From: Muscardinus avellanarius
Lineage: Eukaryota; Chordata; Mammalia; Rodentia; Gliridae
Assembly: GCA_963383645.1 (NCBI GenBank)
Contig: OY726561.1
Coordinates: 139,333,965-139,397,964, forward strand
Direction of reading: 5' to 3'
Length of the DNA: 64,000 nucleotides
Shown here: in pieces, positions 22,004 to 33,357 of the stretch
How the letters are laid out: each line of letters begins with the position of its first letter
How positions within the stretch are numbered: the first letter of the stretch is position 1
Notes under the pieces: model-generated
Databases searched by the model: none
Seen by the model: the letters and a program-made list of their open reading frames with translations, nothing else
Told to the model about the DNA's origin: nothing
Position numbers and translations under genes: made by a program

Positions 22004-22057
22004 CCGATTTCCCCAATTTCCTTTTTCTCCAGATGACCCTGGGACTCCAGGATTACC
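22004..22057 (-). CDS. COL6A4: Collagen helix exon 15
   Basis: 54 bp, 18 residues, six intact triplets: GNPGVPGSSGEKGNWGNR. A Trp at a Y position is unusual for a helix but does not break it. Acceptor attttcttag, donor GTAAAG. Corresponds to the LPG-SGEKG exon of the paralogues. Confidence 0.92.
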
Positions 22058-22255
22058 CTAAGAAAATAAAAATAAACACAAAGTCATTATCAGTCACTGC
22101 AGAAACTTCGTTCCTGTAGTTTAGCATTTTAGCCGAGTACGGAGCTGCTTTTCCATGATGGTGTAAGTCTTCATGCTCTGGACAGTTCTCAACCCGAAAG
22201 ACAATTGCAAATCCCAGATAAACTAAATGTATTTTAGAGACATTAAGAAAATGAG

Positions 22256-22476
22256 AGCCGGGTGTGGCGGGCACGCTTGCAATCCCAGCATTCGGGAGGC
22301 TGAGACAGGAGGATGAGGGTTTGCAGACAGCCTCAGCTACTCAGTGAGGTCCTTTGTAACTCAGTGAGACCCTGTTTCCAAATAAAGAATAAAAAATATG
22401 GCTGGGGATATAGCTTGAAGGTAGAATTCCCCTGGGTTCCATCCCTAGCACCAAAAAAAAAAAAAAAAAAGAAGAA
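22256..22476 (+). mobile_element. SINE, B1-dID type I
   Basis: Head 'gccgggtgtggcgggcacgc', tail 'ggctggggatatagcttgaagg', then a long A-run. Confidence 0.87.
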
Positions 22477-22502
22477 GAAGAAAAAGAAAAAAATGATAAA
22501 GA

Positions 22503-22712
22503 AGCTGGGTATGGTGGTGCCTGCCTATAACTCCAGTACTTGGGAAGTTGAGACAGGAGAATCACAGGTTCAAGGCCAGCCTCAGCAACATAGTGAGACT
22601 CTCAACATCCTCACAAGACCCTGTTTCAAAACAAAAAAAAGTGTTGGGGCATAGCTCAGAGGTAGGATGCCCCGTGTTCAATGCCCAGTACCAAAAGAAA
22701 GAAAAGGATCCT
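22503..22712 (+). mobile_element. SINE, B1-dID type I
   Basis: Head 'gctgggtatggtggtgcctgc', tail 'gttggggcatagctcagagg'. It lies head to tail with the copy just before it. Confidence 0.82.
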
Positions 22713-23059
22713 GAGAAATAGAAACCCTTAGTTCTAAATAAAGGGAAAGCACGACCCAAAGAAGCACTAACCCTCAGCTGTGCAAGGGCTTCTTGTGATC
22801 AGCGTGTGCATGTGATGGAAAGCCTCCAACTGACATCGTGCCTCACTGGTCTCAGGAGGGCGTACTGCTAGGAACACGGCAGGAGCAAACCTCCTCCACT
22901 AGGTCCTTAGTGACCTCTCACAGAATCCCACCAAAACTGAATGTACGTCAAAAGTCATAACACACAGGAGGGAGAGGCCACGAAGGAGCAGCAGTAGCCA
23001 CTGGCAGCGAAAACAGACCTAGGGTGAATATAGCTGGTAGAGTTATCATGCACAGGATG

Positions 23060-23215
23060 TAACATAAGCACTTTCCTGTACATATTAGAATAAGCAAGAG
23101 AGGGAGGGATGGGGTGGGAACTGGGGAAGGGCTAATTGGGTGCTGTGTGCATGTACTCCATTAAGATGTAAGATAAAATGCAGCAATAAAAATAAAAATA
23201 AGCAAAAGAAAGTGA
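23060..23215 (+). mobile_element. L1-type 3' terminus fragment
   Basis: 'ggatggggtgggaactggg', 'ctaattgggtgctgtgtgcatgt' and 'aaaatgcagcaataaaaat' match the 3' end of the mosaic L1 at 54.0-54.2 kb. Confidence 0.6.
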
Positions 23216-23280
23216 GTAAAAATAATCACAAACAGTTATGAAAACAGAACAGGTAGAGAATTTTTAAAGAATAAACAAAA

Positions 23281-23487
23281 AAGCCGGGCGTGGTGGCTCA
23301 CGCCTGTAATCCCCGCGCTTGGGAGGCGGAGACAGGAGGATTGCGCAAGTTCGAAGCCAGCCGTGCTGGCTTAAGAGACCCTGTTTCCAAATTTTTTTTT
23401 TTAAAGTATAAAAAATAGGTCTGGAAGAGTAGCCCGGAGGTAGAAGTGTTTCCAGGAACCCAAGTACCACCAAAAAATAAAAAAATA
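23281..23487 (+). mobile_element. SINE, B1-dID type II
   Basis: 'gccgggcgtggtggctcacg' head, then 'gctggcttaagagaccctg', tail 'aggtctggaagagtagccc'. Confidence 0.88.
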
Positions 23488-23734
23488 AATGGGAAAAAAA
23501 ACCTCCTGGAAGTGAAATATATAATACATGAAATTAAAACTTCAACTGACAAGTAACATATTAAATTGAAGTGAGAATAGTGAACAAGAAACTGCAGAAA
23601 TTATACAGAATACATCTCAGAAAAACAAAAGGAAAACAGGAGAAGAAGCTAAGAGACATTGAGGGCAGAATGAGAAAGTCTCACCTACTTTTTAATTACA
23701 TTTACATATGGAAATAATAAAGAAAGTGGGTGCT

Positions 23735-24118
23735 TTGCTTTAGATATTGATTGCCCCCCAAAGGCCCACGTGTTAAGGCTGGGTCTTCAGGGGGGCAGCA
23801 CTGGGAGGTGCTCTGGACCTGTAAGAGGCAGGATCTGGCGAGAAGTCTTTGGGTTATTGGGTTATACTCTTGAAGGAAACATGGGGCCCCAGTCCCCTCC
23901 TCCTCCTCATCTTCTTTTGCTTCCTGGACACGAGCAGGGCAGTTTTCCCCGCCACTCGATCCAGCCTCGCCTTCTGGCACCCCCACCAGAGGCATAACAG
24001 CAATGTGTCTACCCAATCAGGGACTGGTATTCCTATAACTGTGGGCTGAAATTAGCCACTCCTCTTAATAAGTTAATTATCTCAGGAATTTTATTATAGT
24101 GATGGAAAGCCCACTAAC
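23735..24118 (+). mobile_element. MaLR-like LTR remnant (low certainty)
   Basis: 'tagatattgattgcccccca', 'cacgtgttaaggctgggtc', 'ttttgcttcctggacacgag' and an end near 'gatggaaagcccactaac' follow the layout of MaLR-type LTRs. Confidence 0.45.
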
Positions 24119-24605
24119 AATTAGAAAGATAAAAATTTCAATATAATAATCTCCTAGAGATTTTCTACAATTTACTGAAGACATAAATACTCAAGTTCTC
24201 GATAGCCTACTAAGTCCCAAGCAGGATAAATAAAAAGAAATCCACACCTAGACACATTATACTGAAACTGTCAAAAAATAAACATAGGGAAATGTTTAAA
24301 GCAGCCTTGTACATATTTCTTATATAGTGCTTACAAAGAAATAATTTTGACAGATGACTTCTTAACATCAATAATGAAAGACACAAAACAATAAAAGCCA
24401 AAAGACTAGGAAAGTACATTTTCAAAGTACTGACAGAAGATAACCATCAGCTCGCCATTGTCTACCCAGTGAGTTATTTTTCAAGAAAAAGAGTAAAATA
24501 AAGAGCTGTTCAGACGGATAAAAGCCAAGGCAGTTTGCAATTAAATGACCTTCACTAAAGAAAACTCTACAAGTGTACCTTAGGCAAAATAAACATGCTC
24601 TCTCA

Positions 24606-25032
24606 TGCTTTGTGTTTTGATATGTTTTATACTAGAGATTGAACTCAGGGACATTCTATTTCTGAGCCACACCCTCAGCCCTATTTTATTTAACTTTTTT
24701 ATTTATTTTGGTGGTACTGGGGTTCCTGGAAGCCCTTCTACCTCCGGGCTACACTCCCAGACCTCTTTTTACATTTTTATTTGGAAACAGGGTCTCCTAA
24801 GCCAGCGCACGCGGCTGGCTTCGAACCTGCGCGATCCTCCCGTCTCCGCCTCCCAAGCACGGGGATTACAAGCGTGCGCCACCACGCCCGGCTTATTTAA
24901 CTTTTTTAAAACAGGGTCTTGCTAATCTGCAGAGGGACTCACTGAGAGGCAAGGCTAGCCTCAAACCTGCATTCCTCCTGTCTCCGACCCTAGTACTGGA
25001 ATTACAGGTGTGCACCACCACACCTGGCTCCC
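24606..25032 (-). mobile_element. Old SINE type I split by a type II SINE, with TSD
   Basis: A reversed type I copy (24606-24700 and 24894-25032) is interrupted by a reversed type II copy (about 24701-24893). The insertion repeats 'tatttaactttttt' on both sides (target-site duplication). This directly shows that type II moved after type I. Confidence 0.85.
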
Positions 25033-25352
25033 GTGATCCTTTGGAGGCAACACCAATGTGAAAGGAAGGCTTTGATAATATAAAGCTGAATCAGCGCTGA
25101 CTGTATCAAACAATAATAATGTCTAACTGGCAGGACTTAACAAAAATAAGATAGGTAAGAATAAGATGGACAAAGCTGAGTTTTTAGGGCCCTTGTATTC
25201 GAGGGATAAGAACAAGTAACATAGGTTAGCTTTACACACTGCCGAATATACACGTTAAATATTTTGAACTTATCAGGAAAAGCTTTGCTCACTCTCTGAG
25301 TGTAAAGGTCACACAAATCGAGGGCCAAACATTAAACAAGACACTTCTGTAC

Positions 25353-25397
25353 CTGTTCCCCATCCAGGCCATCAACGCCGTCCTCACCACGGTTTCC
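25353..25397 (-). CDS. COL6A4: Collagen helix exon 14
   Basis: 45 bp, five intact triplets: GNRGEDGVDGLDGEQ. The VDGLDGE(Q/D) stretch is a hallmark shared with COL6A3, A5 and A6. Acceptor cgcctcacag, donor GTACAG. Confidence 0.93.
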
Positions 25398-27136
25398 CTG
25401 TGAGGCGAAGACAGTTCAGAACATTAGAGGCAAGAGAGACAGGTGTGCAAGGATATCCCCGTGCTGTTCGTTTCCTCACTAACATTTATTTTTATTTGAC
25501 AAAAGAATCTACACCTTCTGAAACAATAGTTATATGCCACATTTGATTATTAAAGATTAATGATTATAATCTTCCAGAAAAATAGAATAGAAAGAATAGA
25601 AAGAAGAAAGAGGAGGAGGGGATAGAAATGAAAAAGACTCAGATCTTTTAATGGATAAGAAAGTTTCTTTAAATGAATTACTAAAAATAGTGAATTATTT
25701 TGCAAGATGAAATGAAATCTTTGTTGGAGTATATGGGGCAAAGAAAACACAGCCCAATGGCAGGGAAAGGGAATAAAAGCTGGAAGGAGACATCTGACCA
25801 GGGAGAGTGCCCAGAGTCCGAAGCCCACCCCCTTACAGGCTGGAGGACTTGTATGAGGCACGGAAGGGATGGGTTCAGGAGTGGCCATGTGGCTGCTGGT
25901 TGGTGGCTAGTGGCCAGGTCACCTCAGGCAGGGCAGTGGTCAGGGGCATTTCTCTCTCTTTGTTCCTTTGTTCCCAGGCCTCCTCCACCATGAGCTCGTG
26001 GCCAGACCTCACAGTGCCCACTATCTTCCCACCACTGGTGGTCACCTGCTAAAAACAGTCCTTCTGCCCTTGACATGCTTTGATTTTAAAAGACTGGCAA
26101 ATGTGCCTGTGTTAATTTATATAGTGGAAACTAGGAAGATCACAGATAAAGGAGAGATTAAATGGGTGTGTGTCTGTGTGTGTGCATTGGGAAGAGAGAT
26201 TTTTAAAAAGAAAAGAAAACTGAAAAACCAAGGCTACCCTGGTGATCAAACTTCTGACAGGGTGGCTACATCAGAGCATCTCATCAGTCCGCCATTGCTT
26301 TTAAATGACGGGCTCTTTATTTAACAAACCCATCTCAGCACAAAAATGAGCATATTCATTATAAAGCAGAATTCTCCACACAAAGTAATACCCATTTTAT
26401 GCAGTGTGGAATAACTGGTTTCCTACTGTCCGCACAAGAAAATCAAGTTTCAGGTAAAATTTTTAAGTCAAAAATTGAGCTGAGTCGTCACATGGCCACA
26501 AGTGTGCCACACTCTTGGACTAGAGTTACGGACGCATTTGCCACGGGCCATAGGAAACAAGTGAGAAGTGCCAGAGGTGTGGCTAGGGAAACCCTACAAC
26601 CCCTTACCTGACTTCTTAGCATTCTGGGGACCACCCCCTAGGATGATGTGATGGGGGAACACCACGGGTATGTAAGAAGCATTTTTTGAGTGGATGAATG
26701 AGCGAAAGGTATTTTGGTTCTGAATCTACAAAATCATTTCCTTCTTGTTGCAACTCTGTTTCCACCAACCTTGGCCTAATGCCCCGCCCTCATCCAACAC
26801 CCACCTTGACCTGACCCCCCGCCCCCAGGACACCTTGGATTCCGCCACACCGTGTTACCAACATAAATGCCATGTAATGAATATGTTGGCTCATTCTCAC
26901 GGAGTAAGTAAGAGTTGAAAAGAATCCTCTACATCACTGCCTTAAAGCTGAAATACGTGTCTTACGAAATAGTCACTCTAATATGAGCGAGGTAGTTTAG
27001 CTGGTAATAAGATCTGATCCCCCTCCCTTGTGTAAAAGTTTTGAGCCTGACCTCACTCATGCAGAGGAAAAGGAGTTGGGCTCAGTGCTGTTTCCCAAAG
27101 AAAGTGCTACCCAGTGAAAGAAAAGAGATTACCTAC
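25398..27136. other. Intron, nothing recognised
   Basis: 1.7 kb with no SINE or L1 that I can identify, unusual for this window. No exon is needed here, since helix exons 13 and 14 join in frame. Confidence 0.4.
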
Positions 27137-27163
27137 CTGTTCTCCTAGAAATCCTCTGACTCC
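27137..27163 (-). CDS. COL6A4: Collagen helix exon 13, 27-bp mini-exon
   Basis: Three triplets: GVRGFLGEQ. 27-bp exons are frequent in collagen VI helices. Acceptor ctccctttag, donor GTAGGT. Frame is kept on both sides. Confidence 0.87.
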
Positions 27164-27229
27164 CTAAAGGGAGAAAAAACAAAAGCAAATGAGCTGGGTA
27201 TAAAAAGCAAATAAGCTGGATAGACAACC

Positions 27230-27960
27230 CAGGGAAATTAAATCAGTATGACAAAGAGACACCTGTGTGTCCATGCTGACTGCAGCACTAGTCACAATAG
27301 CAGTGAAAAACTAATACAGAAAATGTAATGTATATACACAAAGTTACTCAGCCATGAAGAAGAAGAAAGAAATAGCCGGGCACAGTGGCACGAGCCTGTA
27401 ATCTGGGGGACTTGGGGGACTGAGACGGGACGATTGCAATTTCAAGGCCATCATGTGGTAACTTAGTGAGACCCTGTTTCAAAATAAAAAGAGCTAAGCC
27501 GGGCGTGGTGGCGCACGCTTGTCATCCCCACGCTTGGGAGGCTGAGACAGGAGGATCGTGCAGGTTCGAAGCCAGCCTCAGCTGGCTTAAGAGACCCTGT
27601 CTCCAAATAAAATATAAAATAGGTCTGGGAGTGTAGCCCAGAGGTAGAGGGCCCCTGGGTTCCATCCCCAGTACCACCAAAAATATAAAAAATAACTAAA
27701 TAAAAATAAAAAGGGCTGGGGGTGTAGCTCAGTGGTAGAATGTTCCTGGGTTCAATCCCCAGTACCAATAAAAAAGAAGAAAGAAATCCTGTCATTTGCA
27801 GTAAAGTGGGTTGAATTGGAAAACAGTAAGTTAAGTGGGGGAAAAATCAGACACAGAAAAGCAGGTAACATATGTTCCCTCATCTGTGGACTTTTCAAAA
27901 GAAATGGCCTTATTACTTAAGTTTGGGGAAGTGGAGAGGTGGAGAGGTAGATAATTGGGG
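27230..27960 (+). mobile_element. L1 fragment carrying two nested SINEs
   Basis: L1 ORF2 tail before ('cagcactagtcacaatagc', 'cagccatgaagaagaag') and after ('cctgtcatttgcagtaaag', 'gttccctcatctgtgga') a SINE cluster at about 27372-27775. Confidence 0.75.
27372..27775 (+). mobile_element. SINE type I split by SINE type II (inside L1)
   Basis: The type I head is at 27372-27495 and its ID tail at about 27712-27768. Between them is a complete type II copy (27497-27700) ending in an A/T-rich tail. Together with the surrounding L1 this gives a three-layer order: L1, then type I, then type II. Confidence 0.85.
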
Positions 27961-28396
27961 GCTGGGTTTGACCAGTGCACCCACAAGCACCCTCAGCTCT
28001 TTCCTGGAGTTTTTCCCCGGGACCAGAGCGTGCTCTAGCCACCAGCAGGACAGGCCAAAAGCGCTGGGGACTTACATCCTGCTGGATCAGTCGGACGGGT
28101 TCTGGTGCTCACCACCCAGCTCCCTCGGCCCTAGCCCTAGCGTGGGAAACCCTGTCCCTGCTGGCGGCGGTAATGCAGCTGACGGTGTGCCCTTTGAGGT
28201 CGCCTCCTGCTTCCCTGTCTTGTTGGCAGAATTCCCCTCCCATTAAACTGCCCACGTTGATTCCTCTCCCAGCCTTTACTTCTGGGAAAGCCTCAGCCTA
28301 AGGAGGAGCCTGAGCTACACTAAAGAATCGAGACTTCTTGTACTCAAGGGGGAACCACAAAAGGGGAAGGATCCCACTACTCGAGGCTGCACGCAC

Positions 28397-28468
28397 CTTA
28401 GGTCCCCTCACACCTGGACATCCTTCCTCACCTCGGAGTCCAGGAAGCCCCCGGGGGCCTCTTCCTCC
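28397..28468 (-). CDS. COL6A4: Collagen helix exon 12, with the helix Cys
   Basis: 72 bp, eight intact triplets, from GGRGPRG to GVRGPK. It contains GEEGCPG, matching the helix cysteine in COL6A3 (GCPG) and COL6A6 (GCYG), which in the family takes part in disulfide-linked assembly. The donor is GTGCGT. An internal CGAG|GTGAGG inside the exon looks at least as good, but using it would shift the frame. Acceptor tttattcacag. Confidence 0.92.
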
Positions 28469-28949
28469 CTGTGAATAAAGACACACAAAGACAGTCCCGC
28501 AGCCGCCTCTGCCACCGCCCAGCCGCGGCAAACCAGCAGGGATGAGGATGAAAAGGCCAAGGTGTGACGTGGTCCTTCCCGCTGCCCGCGCATCTCCAGA
28601 GACCTGACCGGACTGTCCATTCATCATCCCGCCACACTGAGGCCCCCACACCACAGAAACCCGAACCGCCTGTACCTCCCGCTAACTCAGGCTGCCTGGG
28701 CAAGCTCCAGAACTCAAATTAACCAGACACGTATGAGCATTTCCATCAGACATCTGAAACTGGGTGTTTTCTTGCAGCCCCACCAAGAATAACTCGTGAC
28801 TTAAATGTTTATCTTCTAGGTGAAGTCCTTGCCATTCCTAAAACGTAGCTCATCTGCCTCCTCTTCTCCCGAGAGGCTCCTTTTATAGCCCACCCCGCTG
28901 CCCTCAGTGTCCTCGTAGCATTTAGGGGAGTCAATTTGACATGTACCAT

Positions 28950-29375
28950 GGTGAAATTTATTTATATAAAAATATAATATAAAAATATGTGAATATAGCA
29001 TATTATATGCTATATATTTATCATTTGCCTATTATATTATTATATAACATATTGTATAATGTTATTTATAATATTTGTAGATAGATATATTATGTGATAT
29101 AAAAAATAATTTATAATATAATTTATTTATAAATTTATTATGTAAATGTAATGATTTGTTATATTTATCATACATAATTAGATAATTTGTTTATTAAATA
29201 ATTATGGTTATTTTATGTAAATATGATATATGGTGCATAATATATAAATATGATACTAAAATTATATAATATAATGGTTTATTATATAAATAGAAAAATT
29301 ATGTAAATGTTAATAAATATTTGTTATAAATATAATATACTCAACTATATATATTAGAATCTATGCTATATTGTG
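28950..29375. repeat. AT-rich tract
   Basis: About 425 bp of almost pure A/T (ttatattattatataac) with many short palindromes and no phased repeat unit. Confidence 0.85.
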
Positions 29376-29519
29376 ACCTTCATGAAGACAAGAGCAATAT
29401 CTCATTCTTATTACCTCTGGGTTTCCAGCCCCAAACCTGTTGTCATGTATCCAACAGACATCCAATCAGGATTTAGGGAATGACCCAGGGAATTATATTA
29501 ATGAATAGAACCTTTTTCT

Positions 29520-29748
29520 TTCTTTTTTTTTTTTTTTTTTTTTTTGCAGTACTGGGGATGGAACCCAGGGGCATTCTACCTCCAAGCTACACCTCCAGCC
29601 CTATTTTTTAATATTCTTTATTTGAAACAGGGTCTCACTGAGTTGCAAAGGGCCTCACTAAGTAGCTGAGGCTGTCTAAGAACCACGATCCTCCTGTCTC
29701 AGCCTCCCAAATGCTGGGATTACAAGTGTATGTCACCACTCCTGGCAT
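29520..29748 (-). mobile_element. SINE, B1-dID type I
   Basis: T24 run, reversed ID 'tactggggatggaaccc', head ending 'gtcaccactcctggc'. Confidence 0.87.
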
Positions 29749-30258
29749 GAATAGAATCTCTTCATCCAGGTATTGGCTAGGGAAGGGAATGGTGGACATC
29801 ATGCTTTTTGCCAAATTGATAAAACACGAATGAGAAAATATCACACAACCCCTGAGCTTTCATCGGAAGCAAATCCACTTTTGTGACATCTAATTGAGAC
29901 TTCACGAGGTTGGATAGTACAAAGGCTGCCCAGGAGAGTGTAAAGGCCCTTGGCAAAGTGAGAGCCATCCTGCGTCCAGCGGGAAGGCCCTGGGCCCCGC
30001 CAGCCTGCTGCCTGCTGCGCCTCTGTGAAGCACAACGTCCCTGCCTATAAATGACCTAGACAACACTGATTCTGGCCATCTCAGAGGACTGTACGTTGGT
30101 CACCTGAGATACGGAATGGGAAATGCTTCACAAGCCAGGCACACTGTGTTATATTAGAGTCGACAGCAAGATATCATGAGGAAAAAAGTCCTGGCAAGAA
30201 AAAGATTTTTTTATAGGACCTTAACAAGTGTTAGAGTTAGATAAAGAGTGTCCCCTGA

Positions 30259-30453
30259 GTCGGGCGTGGTGGCGCACGCTTGTAATCCCTGCACTTGGGA
30301 GGCAGAGACAGGAGGACTGCGCAGGTTCAAAGCCAGCCTCACTGGCTTAAGAGACCCTGTTTCCAAATAAAAATATAAAAGGGGTTTCTGGGAGTGTATC
30401 CCGGAGGGAGAAGGGTTTCCAGGAACCCCAGTACCACCAAAAAAAAAAAAATC
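30259..30453 (+). mobile_element. SINE, B1-dID type II
   Basis: Head 'gtcgggcgtggtggcgcacg', 'actggcttaagagaccctg', tail 'tctgggagtgtatcccgg', A-run. Confidence 0.87.
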
Positions 30454-30540
30454 AGGTAAGGGCTAATTGGGTAATATGTGCATGTATGTCTCCACAAGTC
30501 TTTTATCCCATTAAGATGTATGACTACAATGCACCAATAA

Positions 30541-30571
<31 letters not shown>

Positions 30572-30575
30572 GCAA
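30454..30575 (+). mobile_element. L1-type 3' terminus with (AAAT)n tail
   Basis: 'aagggctaattgggtaatatg', 'gatgtatgactacaatgcacc' then (TAAA)n at 30536-30572. Same 3' end as the element at 51.2-54.2 kb. Confidence 0.65.
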
Positions 30576-30917
30576 AAAAATCGGTATGTCTGGCATTGGT
30601 AATAGTAACTGGTTATTTTATAGAGCTATTTTAAGTCAACTTAAATGATATAGATGAGAAAAACTTTCAAAACTGAAGAGCAATTCAGGATTGCTAATAC
30701 TTGACACATTTTTTACCATATACTTAAAAAGAAAAATAAAACAAGATTCAGGGGACATAAAAGGAAGCTGTATTTGGTCAGTGCACACTGTGTGGATGTA
30801 CTGAAAAGTCATGCTGATCCCTATTGATGTGTAATTAAAAACACACTGATCACAAATGAAATAAAGTAAACAATAAAGATAACGTAACCTATAAAAAAAA
30901 GAATATCCAGTACTTAC

Positions 30918-30971
30918 ATATTCACCTTCTTCTCCAGGATGACCAGGTAAGCCATCAAAACCCTTCTCTCC
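30918..30971 (-). CDS. COL6A4: Collagen helix exon 11
   Basis: 54 bp, 18 residues, six intact triplets: GEKGFDGLPGHPGEEGEY. Acceptor cttgtcttag, donor GTAAGT. Second helix exon of the chain. Confidence 0.92.
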
Positions 30972-32455
30972 CTAAGACAAGAACATAAAATAAACAACTT
31001 AGACTCTGAAGTCTTCACTTCTCAAGTCTACGTGAGATACAAACTGTAACTTAAAAGATGCCGTCTCACTGAATTGATCTCTCATTGAGAATCGACTAGA
31101 TGCCAGAAACAACACGTAGAGATAGAGAGGGACTAAGATTTCGGACTTGTGTTAGAAAGAAAGCATGAATGCCTGTTTGTCTTATTAGTTGGGACATAAA
31201 ATTATTATTATTATTATTATTATTATTATTTATTATTCTCAAAATGCTTTCTTAAGCTAGTCTAGTATAAAAATTCAACACTAGTTTCTATTTAAAACAG
31301 TAGTTTCTATTTAAAAGATTAAGGAAAATCATTATCGTAAAAGCAGCCTTTGGCTTTGTTTTAGATAGCATCAGTTACTTAGTGTATGAGAAATGGTTAT
31401 TTATTTCTGTGACTCCGCTGTTTAGTCTTTCTTTTTTCACTTCTTCCAACCTAAACACACAAACCGTAGCCTCTCAAGGAAGTTGGCTTGCCATTTTAGA
31501 GCCATGTTTGCTTATTTAGACTAAAACTGGTCAGTAAGATTTGTGAGCCATATTAATTTATGCTCCACAAAGATACAAAAGTCAACACGACCAACCACTG
31601 GATTCTAACAAACAGGAAGATGCTAACAAAGTTCAAAACATTCCTTCCTTTGGCCTTTGGCCGTCACTGAGCTGCCAAGAACACTTGTCAAGAGGTTTCA
31701 AAACTTGATTTTCTGATTCCCCAATCTAACATTAAAAAAAAATAATGCTAAGACATAAGTACAGTTTACTTTTCAGAAATTAATTCAAGGGAAACACACC
31801 AAGGTTTATGGGTCTGTCTGTTCCTATCACACTATACCTCATTATGATTATAATTACAATCAACCAATAAAAGTATATTTTAAAACACAAGTACAAACCT
31901 GATCTTCTGGACAGATAGTATAAGCAAAATTTGAAACAACGAAATAACAAAAAAAGGACTTGTGTATTTTACAGAGAAGTTAATAAGGTTGATGTACAGA
32001 GCTGGCAGGCTCATTCCAACAGCCTCATGGAAAATCGTCCAAAGACACATGTGAAAATATGGCACCAAGCCAACCTCACCTGTGGATTTGTGACCATGTC
32101 CCCATCTTTGATGTATTCCTATAAGAAAGGGGCCTTGCCCACCTGGACACCTGAGGACCATTTCTAATGACATACTCTCCCTCGCAAGTATTAAGTAGCA
32201 ATTTTCCTATCAACTGACCCAGAGTTAACAGAGATGTAAATTAACTCCTACATGAAACAACCCACTGTACCTTTCCTCAGACTTTAATGCTATAGAAAAG
32301 AATGTTAGATATGAGGAAAAGAAGTATCTGTGACTGTAAAGACTATGACATTGGACAAGTGAATATCTGGTAGGTAAATGAAAATTTCTATGCAGTGGTA
32401 AATCTTTGACTTTGCTTGCATGCCGTGGCATGTGTTCAATTTCCAGAACCACACA
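30972..32455. other. Intron with (TTA)n and an L1 tail scrap
   Basis: (TTA)10 at about 31201-31232 and a short L1 3' terminus at about 31800-31885 (attacaatcaaccaataaaag). The rest is not recognised. Confidence 0.45.
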
Positions 32456-32459
32456 CAGA

Positions 32460-32640
32460 AAACCAGGCAACACAGTATGGTAGAAAGAACAGAAGACACA
32501 GAGTCAGTTAGAAATGAGGGTTTAAATCCCAAACGTCTCCTCCTGACTGCATAATTTGGGTAAAGTATGTCCCGCTCTGAGCCTCAATTTCGTATATACA
32601 AAATACCAGGAATCTCTAAAATGTGTTAAGAGGGTAAACT
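32460..32640 (+). mobile_element. MIR (possible)
   Basis: 'gtagaaagaacagaagaca', 'gggtttaaatcccaaac', 'tttgggtaaagtatgtcc' and 'gagcctcaatttc' follow MIR order. Confidence 0.5.
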
Positions 32641-32654
32641 CAGAGTTTGTCATT

Positions 32655-32945
32655 AAAAAGGAGTGGATTATGTCATTTGCAGAAAAGTGAGTGGAACCGG
32701 AGACCATAGTTTTGATCAAAATAAGCCAGATTCAGAGAGAAAAATATTGTGTGTTTTCTCTCTCATATGTGGAAGCTAGAGGAATATAACACAAAAAAGA
32801 GACACCGTGAAAGTGGAAGGGAGGCCATGAGAGCAGACAAAGGAGACCAGGAGGAAGGAGGGGAGGGGAAGGGAGGAACTCGGGAGCAAAGGTGATCAAG
32901 TTATGTTCTTATGTAAGTACAGTGTACCACAATGGAACCCGCCAT
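32655..32945 (+). mobile_element. L1 3' fragment
   Basis: 'tatgtcatttgcagaaaag', 'gttttctctctcatatgtgg' and a purine-rich 3' UTR. Confidence 0.72.
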
Positions 32946-32960
32946 TCACAGCACCAACAA

Positions 32961-33024
32961 GAAGGAAGGAAGGAAGGAAGGAAGGAAGGAAGGAAGGAAG
33001 GAAGGAAGGAAGGAAGGAAGGAAG
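32961..33024. repeat. (GAAG)n microsatellite near exon 10
   Basis: Sixteen GAAG units, which read CTTC in gene sense, starting about 90 bp inside the intron after exon 10. Confidence 0.97.
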
Positions 33025-33112
33025 TTGTAAAATACATAACATGGGGCCTGGTGTGTTGAGATGCTGAAACGCCATCTCCTCCCCCATCCGCATCCCATGT
33101 CCACATCCTCAC

Positions 33113-33205
33113 CTTGGTCCCAGGACTCCCATGATCGCCTCTGTACCCGTCTTCTCCAACACACTTGGCATAAATGTCACAGCACATTCTTTCTACAACT
33201 GTGTC
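33113..33205 (-). CDS. COL6A4: Cys-rich hinge and helix start (exon 10)
   Basis: 93 bp, 31 residues in phase 0. The first half, ERMCCDIYAKC, aligns with ERACCGVPCKC of COL6A3 and ERTCCCLFCKC of COL6A6: the cluster of Cys that links chains just before the helix. Then follow five Gly-X-Y triplets, GEDGYRGDHGSPGTK, containing an RGD sequence. Acceptor ctgtttgcag, donor GTGAGG. Confidence 0.95.
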
Positions 33206-33357
33206 CTGCAAACAGAATCCACATCACACCTGTTATTTTCCCCCTCTCTGTTTGCCTGTATCACGTTGCACACCGAAGAGATAAAATGCCCTCAAAGTTT
33301 CCTAAATTGTTATAATTATCAAGACCTAGGGAACGATGGTGTTTAAAACGGACTTAC

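Noticed and set aside
32080..32165. Possible extra helix exon between exons 10 and 11
   Set aside because: No Gly-X-Y spacing in any minus-strand frame, and exons 10 and 11 already join in frame.
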